The position numbers were made by a program, and so were the translations under genes. This document shows, in pieces, positions 54,552 to 64,000 of a stretch of DNA of 64,000 bases. A model generated the notes under the pieces. It searched no databases and was not told the origin of the DNA. It worked only from the letters and a program-made list of their open reading frames with translations. Origin of the DNA: Bacteroidia bacterium (GTDB lineage: Bacteria > Bacteroidota > Bacteroidia > 2-12-FULL-35-15); assembly GCA_030654175.1 (NCBI GenBank), contig JAURXZ010000030.1, positions 62,001 through 126,000 of the forward strand, in the 5' to 3' direction. The stretch's first letter is position 1, and each line of letters starts with the position of its first letter.

Positions 54552-55088
54552 ATGCGAACCCCAAAAGAATACATTATTCAATTTGTAGGTTTAAGTGTTG
54601 GAGAGCATTTATATGATTTCCATATAAGTGATAAGTTCTTTGAAAGCCTTGATTATTCTGAGATTAAACAAGGTGATATTAATGTGAAGCTAACATTGCT
54701 TAAGCAGTCAAGTATGATGATTTTGCATTTTGAAATTAGCGGAACTGTAAAAATAAACTGTGATCGTTGCACAGCCGAATACGATTTACCCATTGAGGGA
54801 AATTACAAATTAATTGTAAAAGTAGGAGGCAGCGATACAGGCAATGAAGATGATGATATCATTACTGTTGCAGCCAATGAACATGAATTGGATCTGTCGC
54901 AGTATTTATACGAATATATAGCACTTTCTTTGCCTATAAAGCGTGCTCACCCTGACAATGAAAAAGGTGAAACAACGTGTGACAAAAAAATGTTAAAGAA
55001 ATTAAATGATTTTTTGATCGAGGAAGAAAAAAAAGAAGATTCTTCCGATCCACGTTGGGATGATCTGAAAAACATCAGCTTAAACTAA
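54552..55088 (+). CDS. yceD: YceD/DUF177 family protein
   Basis: A 178-residue cytosolic protein with the DUF177 core: GTVKINCDRCTAEYDLPIEG with its paired Cys, then DDIITVAANEHELDLSQYLYEYIALSLPIKRAHP. Relatives in E. coli and plants affect 23S rRNA levels. The position immediately before rpmF is conserved across bacteria. The C-terminus is acidic and Lys-rich, ending SSDPRWDDLKNISLN, as usual. Confidence 0.92.
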   Translation: MRTPKEYIIQFVGLSVGEHLYDFHISDKFFESLDYSEIKQGDINVKLTLLKQSSMMILHFEISGTVKINCDRCTAEYDLPIEGNYKLIVKVGGSDTGNEDDDIITVAANEHELDLSQYLYEYIALSLPIKRAHPDNEKGETTCDKKMLKKLNDFLIEEEKKEDSSDPRWDDLKNISLN

Positions 55089-55184
55089 TTAAACAATTTG
55101 TCAATTTTGCAATAGGCAATTGAAAAAGACTAACAACTGAAAACTAACAACCATCAACTATTAACAACTAAACAATAAAATAAA

Positions 55185-55370
55185 ATGCCACATCCAAAGC
55201 GAAAATTATCAAGATCCAGAAGAGATAGCCGTAGAGGTCATGACAAAGCTGTAGCGTCTACAATTTCAACATGCTCAAATTGCGGAGCACCTACTTTATA
55301 TCACCGTGTTTGTGGTGGTTGCGGGTACTACAGAGGTCAACTAGCAATTGAGAAAAAAGTTTCTGCTTAA
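55185..55370 (+). CDS. rpmF: 50S ribosomal protein L32
   Basis: A 61-residue L32 with the basic N-terminus HPKRKLSRSRRDSRRGHDKA and a complete four-Cys zinc ribbon CSNCGAPTLYHRVCGGCGYY. The conventional bacterial order yceD-rpmF-plsX holds. The gap to plsX (112 bp) holds a long hairpin. Confidence 0.97.
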   Translation: MPHPKRKLSRSRRDSRRGHDKAVASTISTCSNCGAPTLYHRVCGGCGYYRGQLAIEKKVSA

Positions 55371-55380
55371 AAACAGTAAT

Positions 55381-55448
55381 CGAGTAACGAATTTTATGGA
55401 ATAACGGATCAATTTACAGATCCGGTATTCGATAAAATTCGTTATTCG
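55381..55448 (+). repeat. 30-bp intra-operon hairpin between rpmF and plsX
   Basis: 55381-55410 and 55419-55448 pair with only four mismatches around an 8-nt loop. No T tract follows, so it does not look like a simple terminator. In the RNA it would fold strongly between rpmF and plsX and could set their relative expression, or be a dispersed repeat of another family. Confidence 0.6.
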
Positions 55449-55482
55449 TTATAAGTATATTCATAAAAATTTATAGAAACTT

Positions 55483-56421
55483 ATGAAAATAGGTATAGAT
55501 ATTATGGGCGGTGATTTCGCACCCGATGCAACAGTATCAGGGGCAATTTTAGCTTATAACGAATTACCCAAAAATGTTCGCCTTGTATTAATTGGCGATA
55601 AAGAACAAATTATTTCAAGCCTTACTGAAAAAGGGGCCGATTCCAACAATTTCGACATTGTTCATGCCTCCGAAGTAATCAGTATGGGCGAACACCCGAC
55701 TAAAGCCTTTACACAGAAACCCAATTCTAGCATTAGCATTGGGTTTCATCTTTTAAAAGAAGGTGGGATAGATGGTTTTGCCAGTAATGGCAATACCGGA
55801 GCTATGCTTGTAGGCTCGATGTTCAGCGTAAAAACCATTCCCGGTGTTATCCGACCTTGCATTACATCTTTATTACCGAAAGAAAACGGTGAAACCGGAT
55901 TAATTCTAGATGTTGGGATCAACGCGGATTGCAAACCTGATGTATTGTACCAATTTGCCATATTAGGTTCTCTTTTTGCAGAACATGTTTATGGAATAAA
56001 AAAACCCAAAGTGGGCTTATTAAATATCGGTGAAGAACCCGAAAAAGGAAATCTGATCTCTCAAGCCACACACAGTTTAATGAAGGATACCAAAGATTTC
56101 AACTTTATTGGTAATGTGGAAGGACGTGATATATTTAATGATCTGGCGGATGTAATAGTATGTGATGGATTTACCGGAAACGTAGTATTAAAACAGGCCG
56201 AAGCACTTTATACCATGATCAAAAAAAGAGGTTTGAGTGATGAATATTTCGATCGTTTCAATTATGAAAATTATGGAGGAACGCCCGTATTGGGTATCAA
56301 TTCAACTGTAATGATCGGACATGGAATTTCGAATGATATTGCTGTAAAAAACATGTTACTACTTACCAAAGATATTGTGGAAGCAAAACTTTCCGATAAA
56401 ATAAAACAAGCATTTCAATAA
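55483..56421 (+). CDS. plsX: Phosphate acyltransferase PlsX
   Basis: A 312-residue enzyme that converts acyl-ACP and phosphate to acyl-phosphate for phospholipid synthesis. Motifs are intact: [45 protein letters not shown] and [15 protein letters not shown]. The stop overlaps the fabH start by one base (taATGa), so plsX and fabH are translationally coupled. Confidence 0.97.
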   Translation: MKIGIDIMGGDFAPDATVSGAILAYNELPKNVRLVLIGDKEQIISSLTEKGADSNNFDIVHASEVISMGEHPTKAFTQKPNSSISIGFHLLKEGGIDGFASNGNTGAMLVGSMFSVKTIPGVIRPCITSLLPKENGETGLILDVGINADCKPDVLYQFAILGSLFAEHVYGIKKPKVGLLNIGEEPEKGNLISQATHSLMKDTKDFNFIGNVEGRDIFNDLADVIVCDGFTGNVVLKQAEALYTMIKKRGLSDEYFDRFNYENYGGTPVLGINSTVMIGHGISNDIAVKNMLLLTKDIVEAKLSDKIKQAFQ

Positions 56422-57416
56422 TGACTAAAATAACCGCTGCTATTACTGCTGTTGCCGGATATGTTCCTGAGTATGTTCTTACAAATGAAATATTAGAAAC
56501 ATTCGTTCCAACTACTTCGGAATGGATTGAATCACGTACCGGAATTAAAGAACGTAGAATATTGAAAGGTGAAGGATTAGGAACATCCGATATGTGTGTT
56601 CCTGCTATTCAGCTTCTATTGAAAAAACGCGGTATCAGCGCTTTAGAGATCGACATGATCATAGTGGCTACCGTTACACCTGATTTTGTTTTTCCTGCAA
56701 CTTCCAATGTTGTTTGTGATAAAGTAGGAGCTACCAACGCATGGGGATTTGACCTTGCTGCAGGTTGTTCAGGATTTGTATTTGCACTTGCCACAGGAAC
56801 TCAATTTATTGAAACAGGAAAATATAAAAAGGTAATTGTGGTTGGTGGTGATAAAATGTCTTCAATAGTTGATTATACCGACCGTGCCACGTGCATTATT
56901 TTTGGTGATGGAGCCGGTGCTGTTTTGTTGGAGCCCAATACAGAAGGTTTAGGAATTATAGATTCTATTTTAAAAGTGGATGGATCCGGTGGTAAATACT
57001 TGCATCAAAAAGCCGGAGGTTCAGTAAAACCGCCATCACACGAAACCATTGATGCAAAAGAACATTATGTGTTTCAGGACGGGCAACCGGTATTTAAAAG
57101 AGCGGTTGTGAGTATGGCTGACGTATCAGCTGAGATAATGGAGAAAAACAAATTACAGTCGGATGATGTTGCCTGGTTGGTACCTCATCAGGCTAATAAG
57201 CGAATTATTGACGCTACCGCATCACGCATGGGTGTACCTGAAGAAAAGGTAATGTTAAACATCCAAAAATATGGTAATACCACAGCCGGAACAATTCCAC
57301 TTTGTTTGTGGGATTATGAAAAGCAACTAAAAAAAGGAGATAATATCATCATCTCTACATTTGGCGCTGGTTTTACATGGGGATCAGTTTATTTGAAATG
57401 GGCATACAATAGTTAA
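56421..57416 (+). CDS. fabH: 3-oxoacyl-ACP synthase III (KAS III)
   Basis: A 331-residue enzyme starting fatty acid synthesis by condensing acetyl-CoA with malonyl-ACP. The catalytic triad is in place: Cys116 in [13 protein letters not shown], His256 in [10 protein letters not shown], and Asn in [16 protein letters not shown] 56421 overlaps the plsX stop. The 152-bp gap to accB contains aacaacta-type word repeats but no terminator. Confidence 0.97.
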   Translation: MTKITAAITAVAGYVPEYVLTNEILETFVPTTSEWIESRTGIKERRILKGEGLGTSDMCVPAIQLLLKKRGISALEIDMIIVATVTPDFVFPATSNVVCDKVGATNAWGFDLAAGCSGFVFALATGTQFIETGKYKKVIVVGGDKMSSIVDYTDRATCIIFGDGAGAVLLEPNTEGLGIIDSILKVDGSGGKYLHQKAGGSVKPPSHETIDAKEHYVFQDGQPVFKRAVVSMADVSAEIMEKNKLQSDDVAWLVPHQANKRIIDATASRMGVPEEKVMLNIQKYGNTTAGTIPLCLWDYEKQLKKGDNIIISTFGAGFTWGSVYLKWAYNS

Positions 57417-57568
57417 TTGATTATAGTTATTGGTTGATAGTTCTGAGTTGGTAGTGATATACATTTGTGTAACGAAACCGGAAAGAATTAACAACAATTA
57501 AACAACAACTAACAACCAACAACCATTAACTAACAACTAAAAAAACTAACAACTAAAATTTATATCAA
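57417..57568. repeat. aacaacta-word spacer between fabH and accB
   Basis: A left part of tagttattggttgatagtt-like words faces a right part of aacaactaacaaccaacaacc-like words; together they could fold into an imperfect hairpin. A shorter relative (aacaactgaaaactaacaacc) lies at 55125-55165 before rpmF. No gene or T-tract terminator. Confidence 0.5.
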
Positions 57569-58057
57569 ATGAAATTAAACGAAATTCAGGATTTAATAAA
57601 GTTTGTTGCAAAATCTGGCGTAAGCGAAGTAGAAGTTGAAACAAAAGATATAAAAATTATTATTAAGACCCCTGCCAGCAAAAACAAAGAGCAAATATTT
57701 GTTCAAACCGCTGCGCAACCTGTTATGCAAGCTCAGGCAGTGCAGCAGGAAGCTGTTCAGGTTACTGAATCAAAAACTCCTGAAGTGAAAGCAGTTTCTG
57801 GTGATGATGAATCGAAATATATTGTTGTTAGATCCCCTATGATCGGGACCTTCTATCGTTCTTCCGCACCTGATAAACCGCTATTTGTAAATGTAGGTGA
57901 TGAAATTATTCCCGGAAAAGTGACTTGCATTATTGAAGCAATGAAACTATTCAATGAAATTGAATCGGAAATTAAAGGTAAAATTGTAAAAGTATTGGCT
58001 AATGATGCTACTCCTGTTGAGTATGATCAGCCATTATTTTTAGTAGACCCGGCCTAA
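57569..58057 (+). CDS. accB: Biotin carboxyl carrier protein of acetyl-CoA carboxylase
   Basis: A 162-residue BCCP with an N-terminal domain (KLNEIQDLIKFVAKSGVSEV), an Ala/Gln/Val-rich hinge and the biotinyl domain. Biotin is attached to Lys126 in EAMKLFNE. The 'thumb' region before it (SPMIGTFYRSSAPDKPLFVN) is present. It is co-directional with accC, 86 bp apart. Confidence 0.97.
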   Translation: MKLNEIQDLIKFVAKSGVSEVEVETKDIKIIIKTPASKNKEQIFVQTAAQPVMQAQAVQQEAVQVTESKTPEVKAVSGDDESKYIVVRSPMIGTFYRSSAPDKPLFVNVGDEIIPGKVTCIIEAMKLFNEIESEIKGKIVKVLANDATPVEYDQPLFLVDPA

Positions 58058-58063
58058 TTTGTC

Positions 58064-58134
58064 AATTAGTTGATGTGCTGATGTGCTGATTATTACTATT
58101 CAATCAGCACATCAGCACATTTACACATCATATA
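58064..58134. repeat. gtgctgat-word hairpin between accB and accC
   Basis: gatgtgctgatgtgctgatt on the left and its complement aatcagcacatcagcacatt on the right form a near-perfect stem, the third copy of the family at 26019-26076 and 34187-34290. No T tract follows, so read-through into accC is likely. Confidence 0.65.
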
Positions 58135-58143
58135 ATCGAAAAT

Positions 58144-59484
58144 ATGTTCAAAAAAATACTTATAGCTAACAGGGGAGAGATTGCATTACGCATTATTCGT
58201 ACCTGTAAAGAAATGGGAATTAAAACGGTAGCAGTTTATTCTACTGCCGACAAGGATTCGTTGCATGTTAAATTTGCTGATGAAGCAATTTGCATAGGAC
58301 CACCTCCAAGTAAAGATTCTTATTTAAATATTCCAAGCATTATTTCATCTGCCGAAATTACTGATGCAGATGCGATACATCCCGGTTATGGTTTTTTATC
58401 TGAGAATGCAAAATTTTCAAAGATCTGCCAGGAGCATAACATTAAATTCATTGGTGCTTCGCCCGAAATGATCAATTCAATGGGAGATAAGGCGTCAGCC
58501 AAAGCTACGATGATCGCTGCAGGTGTACCTTGTGTTCCGGGTTCGGAAGGATTATTGGAAAGCGCTGAACAGGCAAAAGAATTGGCCCCTTCGGTTGGTT
58601 ACCCTGTAATTATTAAAGCTACAGCCGGTGGCGGTGGACGCGGTATGCGTATCGTTTGGAAAGAGGAAGACATGGATGCGTTATACGATTCGGCATTCAA
58701 AGAGGCGGAAGCAGCATTTGGAAATGGTGCCATGTATATGGAAAAATATATTGAAGAACCACGCCATATCGAAATTCAGATCGTAGGTGATCAATACGGA
58801 AAAGCCTGTCACTTATCAGAAAGAGATTGTTCGATACAAAGACGTCATCAAAAATTAGTTGAAGAAACACCTTCACCTTTTATGACAGATGAATTACGTG
58901 ATGCCATGGGTGCAGCCGCAATTAAAGCTGCAATGGCTGTGAGTTATGAAGGTGTAGGTACTGTAGAGTTTTTGGTTGACAAGCACCGCAAGTTTTATTT
59001 TATGGAAATGAATACCCGTATCCAGGTAGAGCATCCGATCACTGAAGAAGTAATTAATTATGACCTGATACGTGAACAAATATTAGTAGCTGCTGGTGTT
59101 CCCATTTCGGGGAAAAATTATTTTCCACAATTACATGCTATTGAATGCCGTATCAACGCGGAAGATCCTACACAGAATTTCCGCCCTTCACCAGGTAAGA
59201 TCGTAAACTTACATACTCCCGGTGGACATGGTGTACGTGTAGATTCACATATTTATGCCGGTTATACCATACCTCCTAATTACGACAGTATGGTTGCAAA
59301 GCTTATCACTGTTGCTCAAACACGTGAAGAGGCAATTGCAAAAATGCACCGTGCATTAAGTGAGTATGTTATTGAAGGTATAAAAACAACCATTCCCTTC
59401 CATTTAAAATTAATGAAAGACGAAAATTTTATTAAAGGAGATTATACTACTAAGTTTTTGGAAACCTTTGATCTGAGTGAATAA
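58144..59484 (+). CDS. accC: Biotin carboxylase subunit of acetyl-CoA carboxylase
   Basis: A 446-residue ATP-grasp enzyme that carboxylates biotin on AccB. It has the N-terminal [19 protein letters not shown], the ATP-binding glycine loop [14 protein letters not shown], the active-site region [18 protein letters not shown], and the C-terminal domain [18 protein letters not shown]. It ends the operon, with a strong terminator 20 bp downstream. Confidence 0.97.
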   Translation: MFKKILIANRGEIALRIIRTCKEMGIKTVAVYSTADKDSLHVKFADEAICIGPPPSKDSYLNIPSIISSAEITDADAIHPGYGFLSENAKFSKICQEHNIKFIGASPEMINSMGDKASAKATMIAAGVPCVPGSEGLLESAEQAKELAPSVGYPVIIKATAGGGGRGMRIVWKEEDMDALYDSAFKEAEAAFGNGAMYMEKYIEEPRHIEIQIVGDQYGKACHLSERDCSIQRRHQKLVEETPSPFMTDELRDAMGAAAIKAAMAVSYEGVGTVEFLVDKHRKFYFMEMNTRIQVEHPITEEVINYDLIREQILVAAGVPISGKNYFPQLHAIECRINAEDPTQNFRPSPGKIVNLHTPGGHGVRVDSHIYAGYTIPPNYDSMVAKLITVAQTREEAIAKMHRALSEYVIEGIKTTIPFHLKLMKDENFIKGDYTTKFLETFDLSE

Positions 59485-59502
59485 TAGAACTATTTTTTGA
59501 AT

Positions 59503-59545
59503 AAAAAAACGGTGCTGAAAAAATTTTCAGCACCGTTTTTTGTTT
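59503..59545 (+). terminator. Strong intrinsic terminator after accC
   Basis: Inverted repeat aacggtgctgaaaa / ttttcagcaccgtt with a four-base loop, followed by a T tract. The upstream A run lets it also function in the reverse direction for the tRNA gene. Confidence 0.92.
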
Positions 59546-59566
59546 TTACAGATATTATCTGAATAG

Positions 59567-59648
59567 TGACCGGGACGAGACTCGAACTCGCACGTCTTGC
59601 GACATACGCCCCTCAAGCGTACATGTCTGCCAGTTTCACCACCCGGCC
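59567..59648 (-). tRNA. tRNA-Leu (anticodon GAG)
   Basis: The minus strand folds as a class II tRNA: a 7-bp acceptor ggccggg / cccggtc with one G-T pair, a D arm (ggtggtgaaactggcaga), an anticodon stem tacgc/gcgta with loop ttgaggg (anticodon gag), a long variable arm, and a TpsiC arm (gcgagttcgagtctcgt). Discriminator A; CCA is not encoded. 82 nt. Confidence 0.94.
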
Positions 59649-59757
59649 AAGGCCACAAAGTTAATTTTATTACCTGCATATTGCAAGTAAAAGAAAAGAA
59701 ATACCAAAATCTTAAAAATGAACATTTTAAAGCAATTAAAGCTCAATGTTTCATTGT

Positions 59758-61815
59758 TCAAATAGATAAATTCGGTGTAAGATATTCCAATGCTTCCTTC
59801 ACTTCAGTAACCGGCTTATTACAGGTTTTGTTAGAACAAACATAAATGGGTGTTTGGTTTGCAATAAACCTGTTTTTTAAGAGCGGTAATGAACTTTCAG
59901 TAAGGCTGCCGGCAAATAGGGTATTGGGCAGATATTGTTTGTTAAAAACCTTCCTTTTATCATCAGCTTGTTTGCCTACAACAGCAACTTCATAAAATGA
60001 TTGAGTAAAATGCAATAACAACATTGCCCAATTACTGTATCCTGAACCGTAATTAACAATTTCGGCCAGAACATTGTTTAACATTTTACGGCTGATGGTT
60101 ATGTATTCCTCCTTTTCGAAGTGATGTCCCAATTTGAATAATGATTTTGCAATACTGGAATTAGATGCCGGAATAACATTATCTGACAATTCCATTTTTC
60201 TGCTGATGAGCGCTTTGTCTTCATCCGAAGTAAAATAAAACATAGCACTTTCTTTATCCTGAAAATGTAGAATGCAATAATCCATAAACTCATGTGCTTT
60301 ATGCAGATAGTGTTCATTGAAAGTAGCCTCATACAATCCGATCAAGGCTTCAATAGTAAAACAATAATCTTCAAGATAACCATTGATCGTTGATTTTCCA
60401 TTTTTGTAATTATGATTCAGACCGCCATCGGTTCGCAATTGTGTATTCAAAATAAATGTTGCATTCTTTACTGCTACCTCTAAAAAATGAGACTCATCAA
60501 ATACAACATAGGCATCCACATATCCCTTTAACATCAAAGCATTCCAAGAGGTTAGCGTTTTATCATCCAATCCCGGTCTAATTCGTTGCTCACGAATTTC
60601 TAAAAGTTGTTTTTTAATTTTATCGATCGTTGATCGCAAAACACCAACTGTTATATTGTATTTTTCAGCAATGCTTTCATCGCTGTCATTGCGCAATAAA
60701 ATATAGTTATCGTGTTCCCATAATCCGCGTTCATTGACATTAAAATAATCGGCAAACAAGTCGAAATCTTCTTTTAAAATAGTTTGTAATTCATCTTTTT
60801 TCCAGACGTAATATTTCCCCTCCACTCCTTCCGAATCGGCATCTAAAGCAGAATAGAATGCACCTTCAGGAGATGTTAATTCCCGCTCAACAAAAGCCAA
60901 GGTATCATAAACTACTTGTTTGTATAAAGGGTTTTGTGTTGCCTGAAAGGTTTCGCTATAAAGTGTTACAAGTTGGGCATTGTCGTACAGCATTTTTTCA
61001 AAATGCGGAGCTTTCCAATAATGATCCACCGAGTAACGTGAAAAACCTCCGCCAATCTGATCGTAAATTCCACCATAGGCCATTTTTTGAAGTGTAAGAT
61101 CAATATGCTGCAATACCTCTCCCCTACTCTCTTTTGTTAGATCGGAAGAAAACGCATATCGTAACAAAAATTGATAATTATTTGGAAGAGGGAATTTTGG
61201 TGCTTTGTCAGGCCCCCCTTCTATGTTATCAAACCGTGATTTCCAGTTTTTACAACTCTGATGTAGGGTTTCAGAGGTAAATATATCCTGCTGTTTGTTT
61301 ATTTTCACAAGTTCTGCAAGTTTAACACCTTCGGTAAGCTGTTTGGCATACTCGAGTGTTTTGTCCCTATCATTCCGATAATGATCAGCAAGATTAACCA
61401 ACACATTCTGCCATTGAGGCTTCTGGAAATAGGTGCCTCCATAAATTGGCCTGCCATCTGGTAGCGCAAAACAATTAAGCGGCCAACCACCCTGACCTGT
61501 CATCAATTGAACAGCAAGCATGTATATCTGATCAATATCGGGGCGTTCTTCCCTATCTACTTTTATACAAATGAAATGATCATTCATAATTTTAGCCACC
61601 GTTTCATCTTCAAAACTTTCGTGTTCCATCACATGGCACCAATGGCAAGCAGAATAACCAATACTTATTAAAATTAATTTATCTTCTGCCCTTGCTTTTT
61701 CGAGTGTTTCGTCATTCCACGCGTACCAGTTTACAGGGTTATGCGCATGTTGAAGCAAGTATGGACTTGTTTCATGAATAAGAGCGTTTGTATATTTTGA
61801 TATTGTTGATTCCAT
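59758..61815 (-). CDS. DUF255 thioredoxin-fold protein (YyaL / SPATA20 family)
   Basis: A 685-residue protein. The N-terminal thioredoxin-like domain starts [20 protein letters not shown] and holds [16 protein letters not shown] with Cys57 and Cys60; the conserved [22 protein letters not shown] follows. The rest (about 190-600) is an (alpha/alpha)6-barrel-like region with [14 protein letters not shown]. The family is widespread but enzymatically uncharacterised in bacteria. Cytosolic. The start ATG 61815 is clear. Confidence 0.93.
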   Translation of the reverse strand: MESTISKYTNALIHETSPYLLQHAHNPVNWYAWNDETLEKARAEDKLILISIGYSACHWCHVMEHESFEDETVAKIMNDHFICIKVDREERPDIDQIYMLAVQLMTGQGGWPLNCFALPDGRPIYGGTYFQKPQWQNVLVNLADHYRNDRDKTLEYAKQLTEGVKLAELVKINKQQDIFTSETLHQSCKNWKSRFDNIEGGPDKAPKFPLPNNYQFLLRYAFSSDLTKESRGEVLQHIDLTLQKMAYGGIYDQIGGGFSRYSVDHYWKAPHFEKMLYDNAQLVTLYSETFQATQNPLYKQVVYDTLAFVERELTSPEGAFYSALDADSEGVEGKYYVWKKDELQTILKEDFDLFADYFNVNERGLWEHDNYILLRNDSDESIAEKYNITVGVLRSTIDKIKKQLLEIREQRIRPGLDDKTLTSWNALMLKGYVDAYVVFDESHFLEVAVKNATFILNTQLRTDGGLNHNYKNGKSTINGYLEDYCFTIEALIGLYEATFNEHYLHKAHEFMDYCILHFQDKESAMFYFTSDEDKALISRKMELSDNVIPASNSSIAKSLFKLGHHFEKEEYITISRKMLNNVLAEIVNYGSGYSNWAMLLLHFTQSFYEVAVVGKQADDKRKVFNKQYLPNTLFAGSLTESSLPLLKNRFIANQTPIYVCSNKTCNKPVTEVKEALEYLTPNLSI

Positions 61816-61935
61816 TTTTAAAAATTTTGGTAAAGGTAAGAATGAAAAATTTCAGAGTACTATAAATCTTTATTTGCGTAAATCTGTGAAATCTGTGGCT
61901 AAAAAAAATTCACAAATTAAACCTCCCTATTTTCG

Positions 61936-61943
61936 TATATTTG
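61936..61943 (+). promoter_or_regulatory. -7 promoter box of the small membrane protein
   Basis: tatatttg is an exact TAnnTTTG match. It lies inside the longer open frame beginning at 61874 and 26 bp before TTG 61970, which decides the start. Confidence 0.5.
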
Positions 61944-61969
61944 AATATCTAATCAGACAATCCTGCATT

Positions 61970-62482
61970 TTGCAAAAAAAGATAAAAAAATTTATACGGG
62001 ATAAAGGTGTTTATGCTGCCATGCTCATGATCGTTGCCGGATGTATCAGTATTCCACTACTTTTTTGGTTTGCCTCTGTAATTGTGATCGGCATTGGTTC
62101 CATATTTTTTATGTTTTTTGGCTGCGGGCTTCTTGGCCTTCTTCAATGGAAATATGTAAAAGATCATATAGATATGGCCTATAATCATTTTGCCATGTAT
62201 GCCTTTATCGGCTTTGGAATGTGTTTATTAAATTTTCTTTTACTATTAAACTACGTTATCGGCATAAGTGAGCATTCAGAAACATACACTATTTCAAGGA
62301 AAGGATATTACAATGAATTAATAATAGGAGGTGATATACCAAACAGAGCTTTAGAAAGAAATCTGAACACATATATAGGTGGGCATGCCGATGATGCTTC
62401 GTTTGATTTGAATAAAGTTACAATTACCTTTGAAACCGGCCTGTTTGGTTTCGACATGATACGCAATTGTGAATTCAATTAA
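61970..62482 (+). CDS. Small membrane protein of unknown function
   Basis: From TTG 61970 the product is 170 residues with three hydrophobic segments at about 16-32, 36-54 and 78-97 and an Asn/Gly-rich C-terminal soluble part (GGDIPNRALERNLNTYIGGH). No family is recognised. The longer frame from 61874 would have to be transcribed from upstream of its own -7 box, and its extra N-terminus comes from a repeat-like aaatctgtg tract. It overlaps the convergent RDD gene by 4 bp. Confidence 0.6.
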   Translation: MQKKIKKFIRDKGVYAAMLMIVAGCISIPLLFWFASVIVIGIGSIFFMFFGCGLLGLLQWKYVKDHIDMAYNHFAMYAFIGFGMCLLNFLLLLNYVIGISEHSETYTISRKGYYNELIIGGDIPNRALERNLNTYIGGHADDASFDLNKVTITFETGLFGFDMIRNCEFN

Positions 62483-63192
62483 TTATTGCCCAGGTAATTA
62501 TAATCCTGAATAACAGCACTTAAAAATTGTGAATGAGGAAGATCGCTGGTAACGCCCATTGTTGCTTTGGTTTTCATAACAAGTTTGTCGATGGCTCCGA
62601 AATTATTTGACTGAATACATACCTGCATCACTTCTTTAATAATAGCTACATCATTATCGGTGAGCCTGGATACTTCCGGAAAAATCAATGTATAATCCGG
62701 TTTTAATTTATTGAAAATGGTATCGCTTAATTGCACTTTTTGTTTCATTTTTATTACTGTTGTCCCTGCAGCCATATCACCAATCCGTTGACCTTTACCA
62801 TTTATCAATATTGCTATTAACGCAAGAGCGCCTCCAAATAGACGCATATCAATAATTCGTAACAACCAGCGTAATAAATAAGCCCCGAAATTAGCTTGAG
62901 TCCCATCCAGCATAACCACCTTTATTTTCATGATCATTTTACCAAATGATTTTCCTTGAAAAAAGACCTCACAAATCAGATCATAAAACAAAATTGGTAA
63001 AACAAGAATTGACACAATGGCCATGCTGTCAAAAAGTGCCCATGAAGTAAGTGAAGCTATTAATACTACTAATAAAAAATAAGCTAAAAAAAACAAGTAG
63101 TCCAGCAATGTTGCTAAGATCCGGTCACCAATACTGGCGAGCTGGTATTCAATGTCAACATTTTGAGTAGTATGTATGCGAATATTATCCAT
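62479..63192 (-). CDS. RDD family membrane protein
   Basis: A 237-residue RDD-domain protein: the N-terminal VDIEYQLASIGDRILATLLDYL has the Arg-Asp pair that names the family, followed by TM segments at about 30-50, 55-75 and 125-145 and the conserved KSFGKMIMKIKVVMLDG. The C-terminal ~90 residues are soluble and helical. Function is unknown; in Bacteroidota RDD genes often lie beside a SpoIIM-family gene, as here. Confidence 0.9.
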   Translation of the reverse strand: MDNIRIHTTQNVDIEYQLASIGDRILATLLDYLFFLAYFLLVVLIASLTSWALFDSMAIVSILVLPILFYDLICEVFFQGKSFGKMIMKIKVVMLDGTQANFGAYLLRWLLRIIDMRLFGGALALIAILINGKGQRIGDMAAGTTVIKMKQKVQLSDTIFNKLKPDYTLIFPEVSRLTDNDVAIIKEVMQVCIQSNNFGAIDKLVMKTKATMGVTSDLPHSQFLSAVIQDYNYLGNN

Positions 63193-63373
63193 AATAATCA
63201 GGTGGAAGACCGTTCATTTAAATTAAAAACTATATAAAAATAACTATTCTAAAGTATTTAAGCCAAACAATTTTTTAATGATTATTTTTTATAAATTTAC
63301 AGAAGAGCATTTAGAAGTTGTGAGGAATTCTGTTTGACAAATTATTAAATAAAACCGAACAATAAATTAAATT

Positions 63374-64000
63374 GTGAAAGAAATAACTTTTCTAAATCAA
63401 AATGCTGCTAAGTGGGAGCAATTTGAATCACTTATTACGAGCAAAGGAGGCAGCAATCCCGATTTAATGGCCGATCTGTTTGTTCAGCTCACTGATGACC
63501 TGTCATATTCAAAAACCAATTACCCAAAATCAAAAACCACACAATATCTAAATTCAATTGCTGCACGTGTCCACCAGGAAATTTACAAGAACAAAAAAGA
63601 AAAAAGCAGGCGTATCATCACCTTTTGGAAATATGAGTTGCCATTTATTTTTAAAAATTCACATAAACAATTACTGTATGCCTTCTTGATATTTTCAATA
63701 GCCATGCTCATTGGAATTGTTTCTGCTGCCTATGACGACACCTTTGTGCGCCTGATCCTTGGCGACAGTTATGTGAACATGACCCTAGAAAATATTGACA
63801 AAGGTGACCCTATGGCCGTTTACAAAAGCATGAATCAAATAGATATGTTCTTTGGCATCACCATCAACAATATACGTGTTGCATTTATTTGTTTTGTATT
63901 GGGAATACTATTTTCGTTTGGAACCGGTGTTATGCTTTTATATAACGGAATAATGCTTGGCGCATTTCAATATTTTTTTTATGCAAAAGGTTTATTGCTA
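63374..64000 (+). CDS. SpoIIM-family (stage II sporulation protein M) membrane protein, 3'-truncated
   Basis: The frame opens at GTG 63374 and is still open at the window end (209 codons). It begins KEITFLNQNAAKWEQFESLI, has a soluble N-terminal part with AARVHQEIYKNKKEKSRR (about 66-83), then TM segments at about 100-120 and 162-190, with FGITINNIRVAFICFVLGIL. The name derives from Bacillus; in Bacteroidota it is unrelated to sporulation and typically accompanies RDD and MoxR-type genes. Divergent from RDD across 181 bp. Confidence 0.85.
   Translation, partial: MKEITFLNQNAAKWEQFESLITSKGGSNPDLMADLFVQLTDDLSYSKTNYPKSKTTQYLNSIAARVHQEIYKNKKEKSRRIITFWKYELPFIFKNSHKQLLYAFLIFSIAMLIGIVSAAYDDTFVRLILGDSYVNMTLENIDKGDPMAVYKSMNQIDMFFGITINNIRVAFICFVLGILFSFGTGVMLLYNGIMLGAFQYFFYAKGLLL

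Overview
The window looks like chromosome from a low-GC member of the Bacteroidota. The evidence is three secreted giants with type IX secretion (T9SS) sorting domains, TAnnTTTG-type -7 promoter boxes, few Shine-Dalgarno sequences, YYY-propeller and SpoIIE signalling proteins, SiaB/SiaC-type proteins, and the gene order yceD-rpmF-plsX-fabH-accB-accC. It is not from an isolate I can name. No prophage, CRISPR array, complete insertion sequence or rRNA operon was found. There is one tRNA gene, tRNA-Leu(GAG), on the minus strand at 59567-59648.

Layout. At 0-2.7 kb there are small accessory genes: a left-truncated Imm-5-like immunity protein, an NTF2-like protein, a four-helix-bundle sensor without an output domain and a FrnE-type DsbA. 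At 2.9-6.3 kb a TonB-C protein and a haem c lipoprotein diverge from a histidine kinase/OmpR regulator pair; the pair's promoter carries a perfect tandem 11-bp repeat. At 6.3-8 kb a MITE-like element precedes a FecR-N-like membrane protein and a putative membrane-anchored zincin. At 8.3-26 kb lie three very large T9SS cargo genes (a 15-module PKD protein with a type B sorting domain and two Ig-like/type A proteins sharing a 1.4-kb duplicated 3' end), interleaved with a MacB-like permease, aconitase and a bestrophin channel. At 26-29.4 kb is a periplasmic propeller fused to a SpoIIE phosphatase.

From 29.5 to 41.3 kb the genes are mostly housekeeping or envelope functions: a sterol-desaturase-like hydroxylase, DUF493 and S4 proteins, penicillin acylase, hemE, an OmpA-domain protein, a UMF1-type transporter, a LutA-like Fe-S protein, a lipoprotein hydrolase and a glycosyltransferase. 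At 41.5-45.1 kb a TPR-SpoIIE phosphatase converges on SiaC and on a protein made of two tandem SiaB-like kinase domains. This is the most unusual gene set in the window and may be a phosphorylation-controlled partner switch without the diguanylate cyclase known from Pseudomonas. The 45-54 kb stretch holds YdcF, a LuxE-like protein, M23 peptidase, dxr, rseP and pdxA. The 54.5-59.5 kb stretch is the ribosome/fatty-acid/acetyl-CoA-carboxylase operon, closed by a strong terminator. The right end has a DUF255 thioredoxin-fold protein, a small membrane protein, and divergent RDD and SpoIIM-family genes, the last cut by the window end.

A second theme is the non-coding DNA. Many intergenic gaps are filled with dispersed repeats: four copies of a structured ~100-130-bp element (possibly the Rfam Flavo-1 motif) with a 27-28-bp unit nested at a consistent motif, palindromic elements, a TIR-bounded MITE, and hairpins made of permuted 7-9-bp words. 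One word-repeat has entered the LuxE-like gene in frame.
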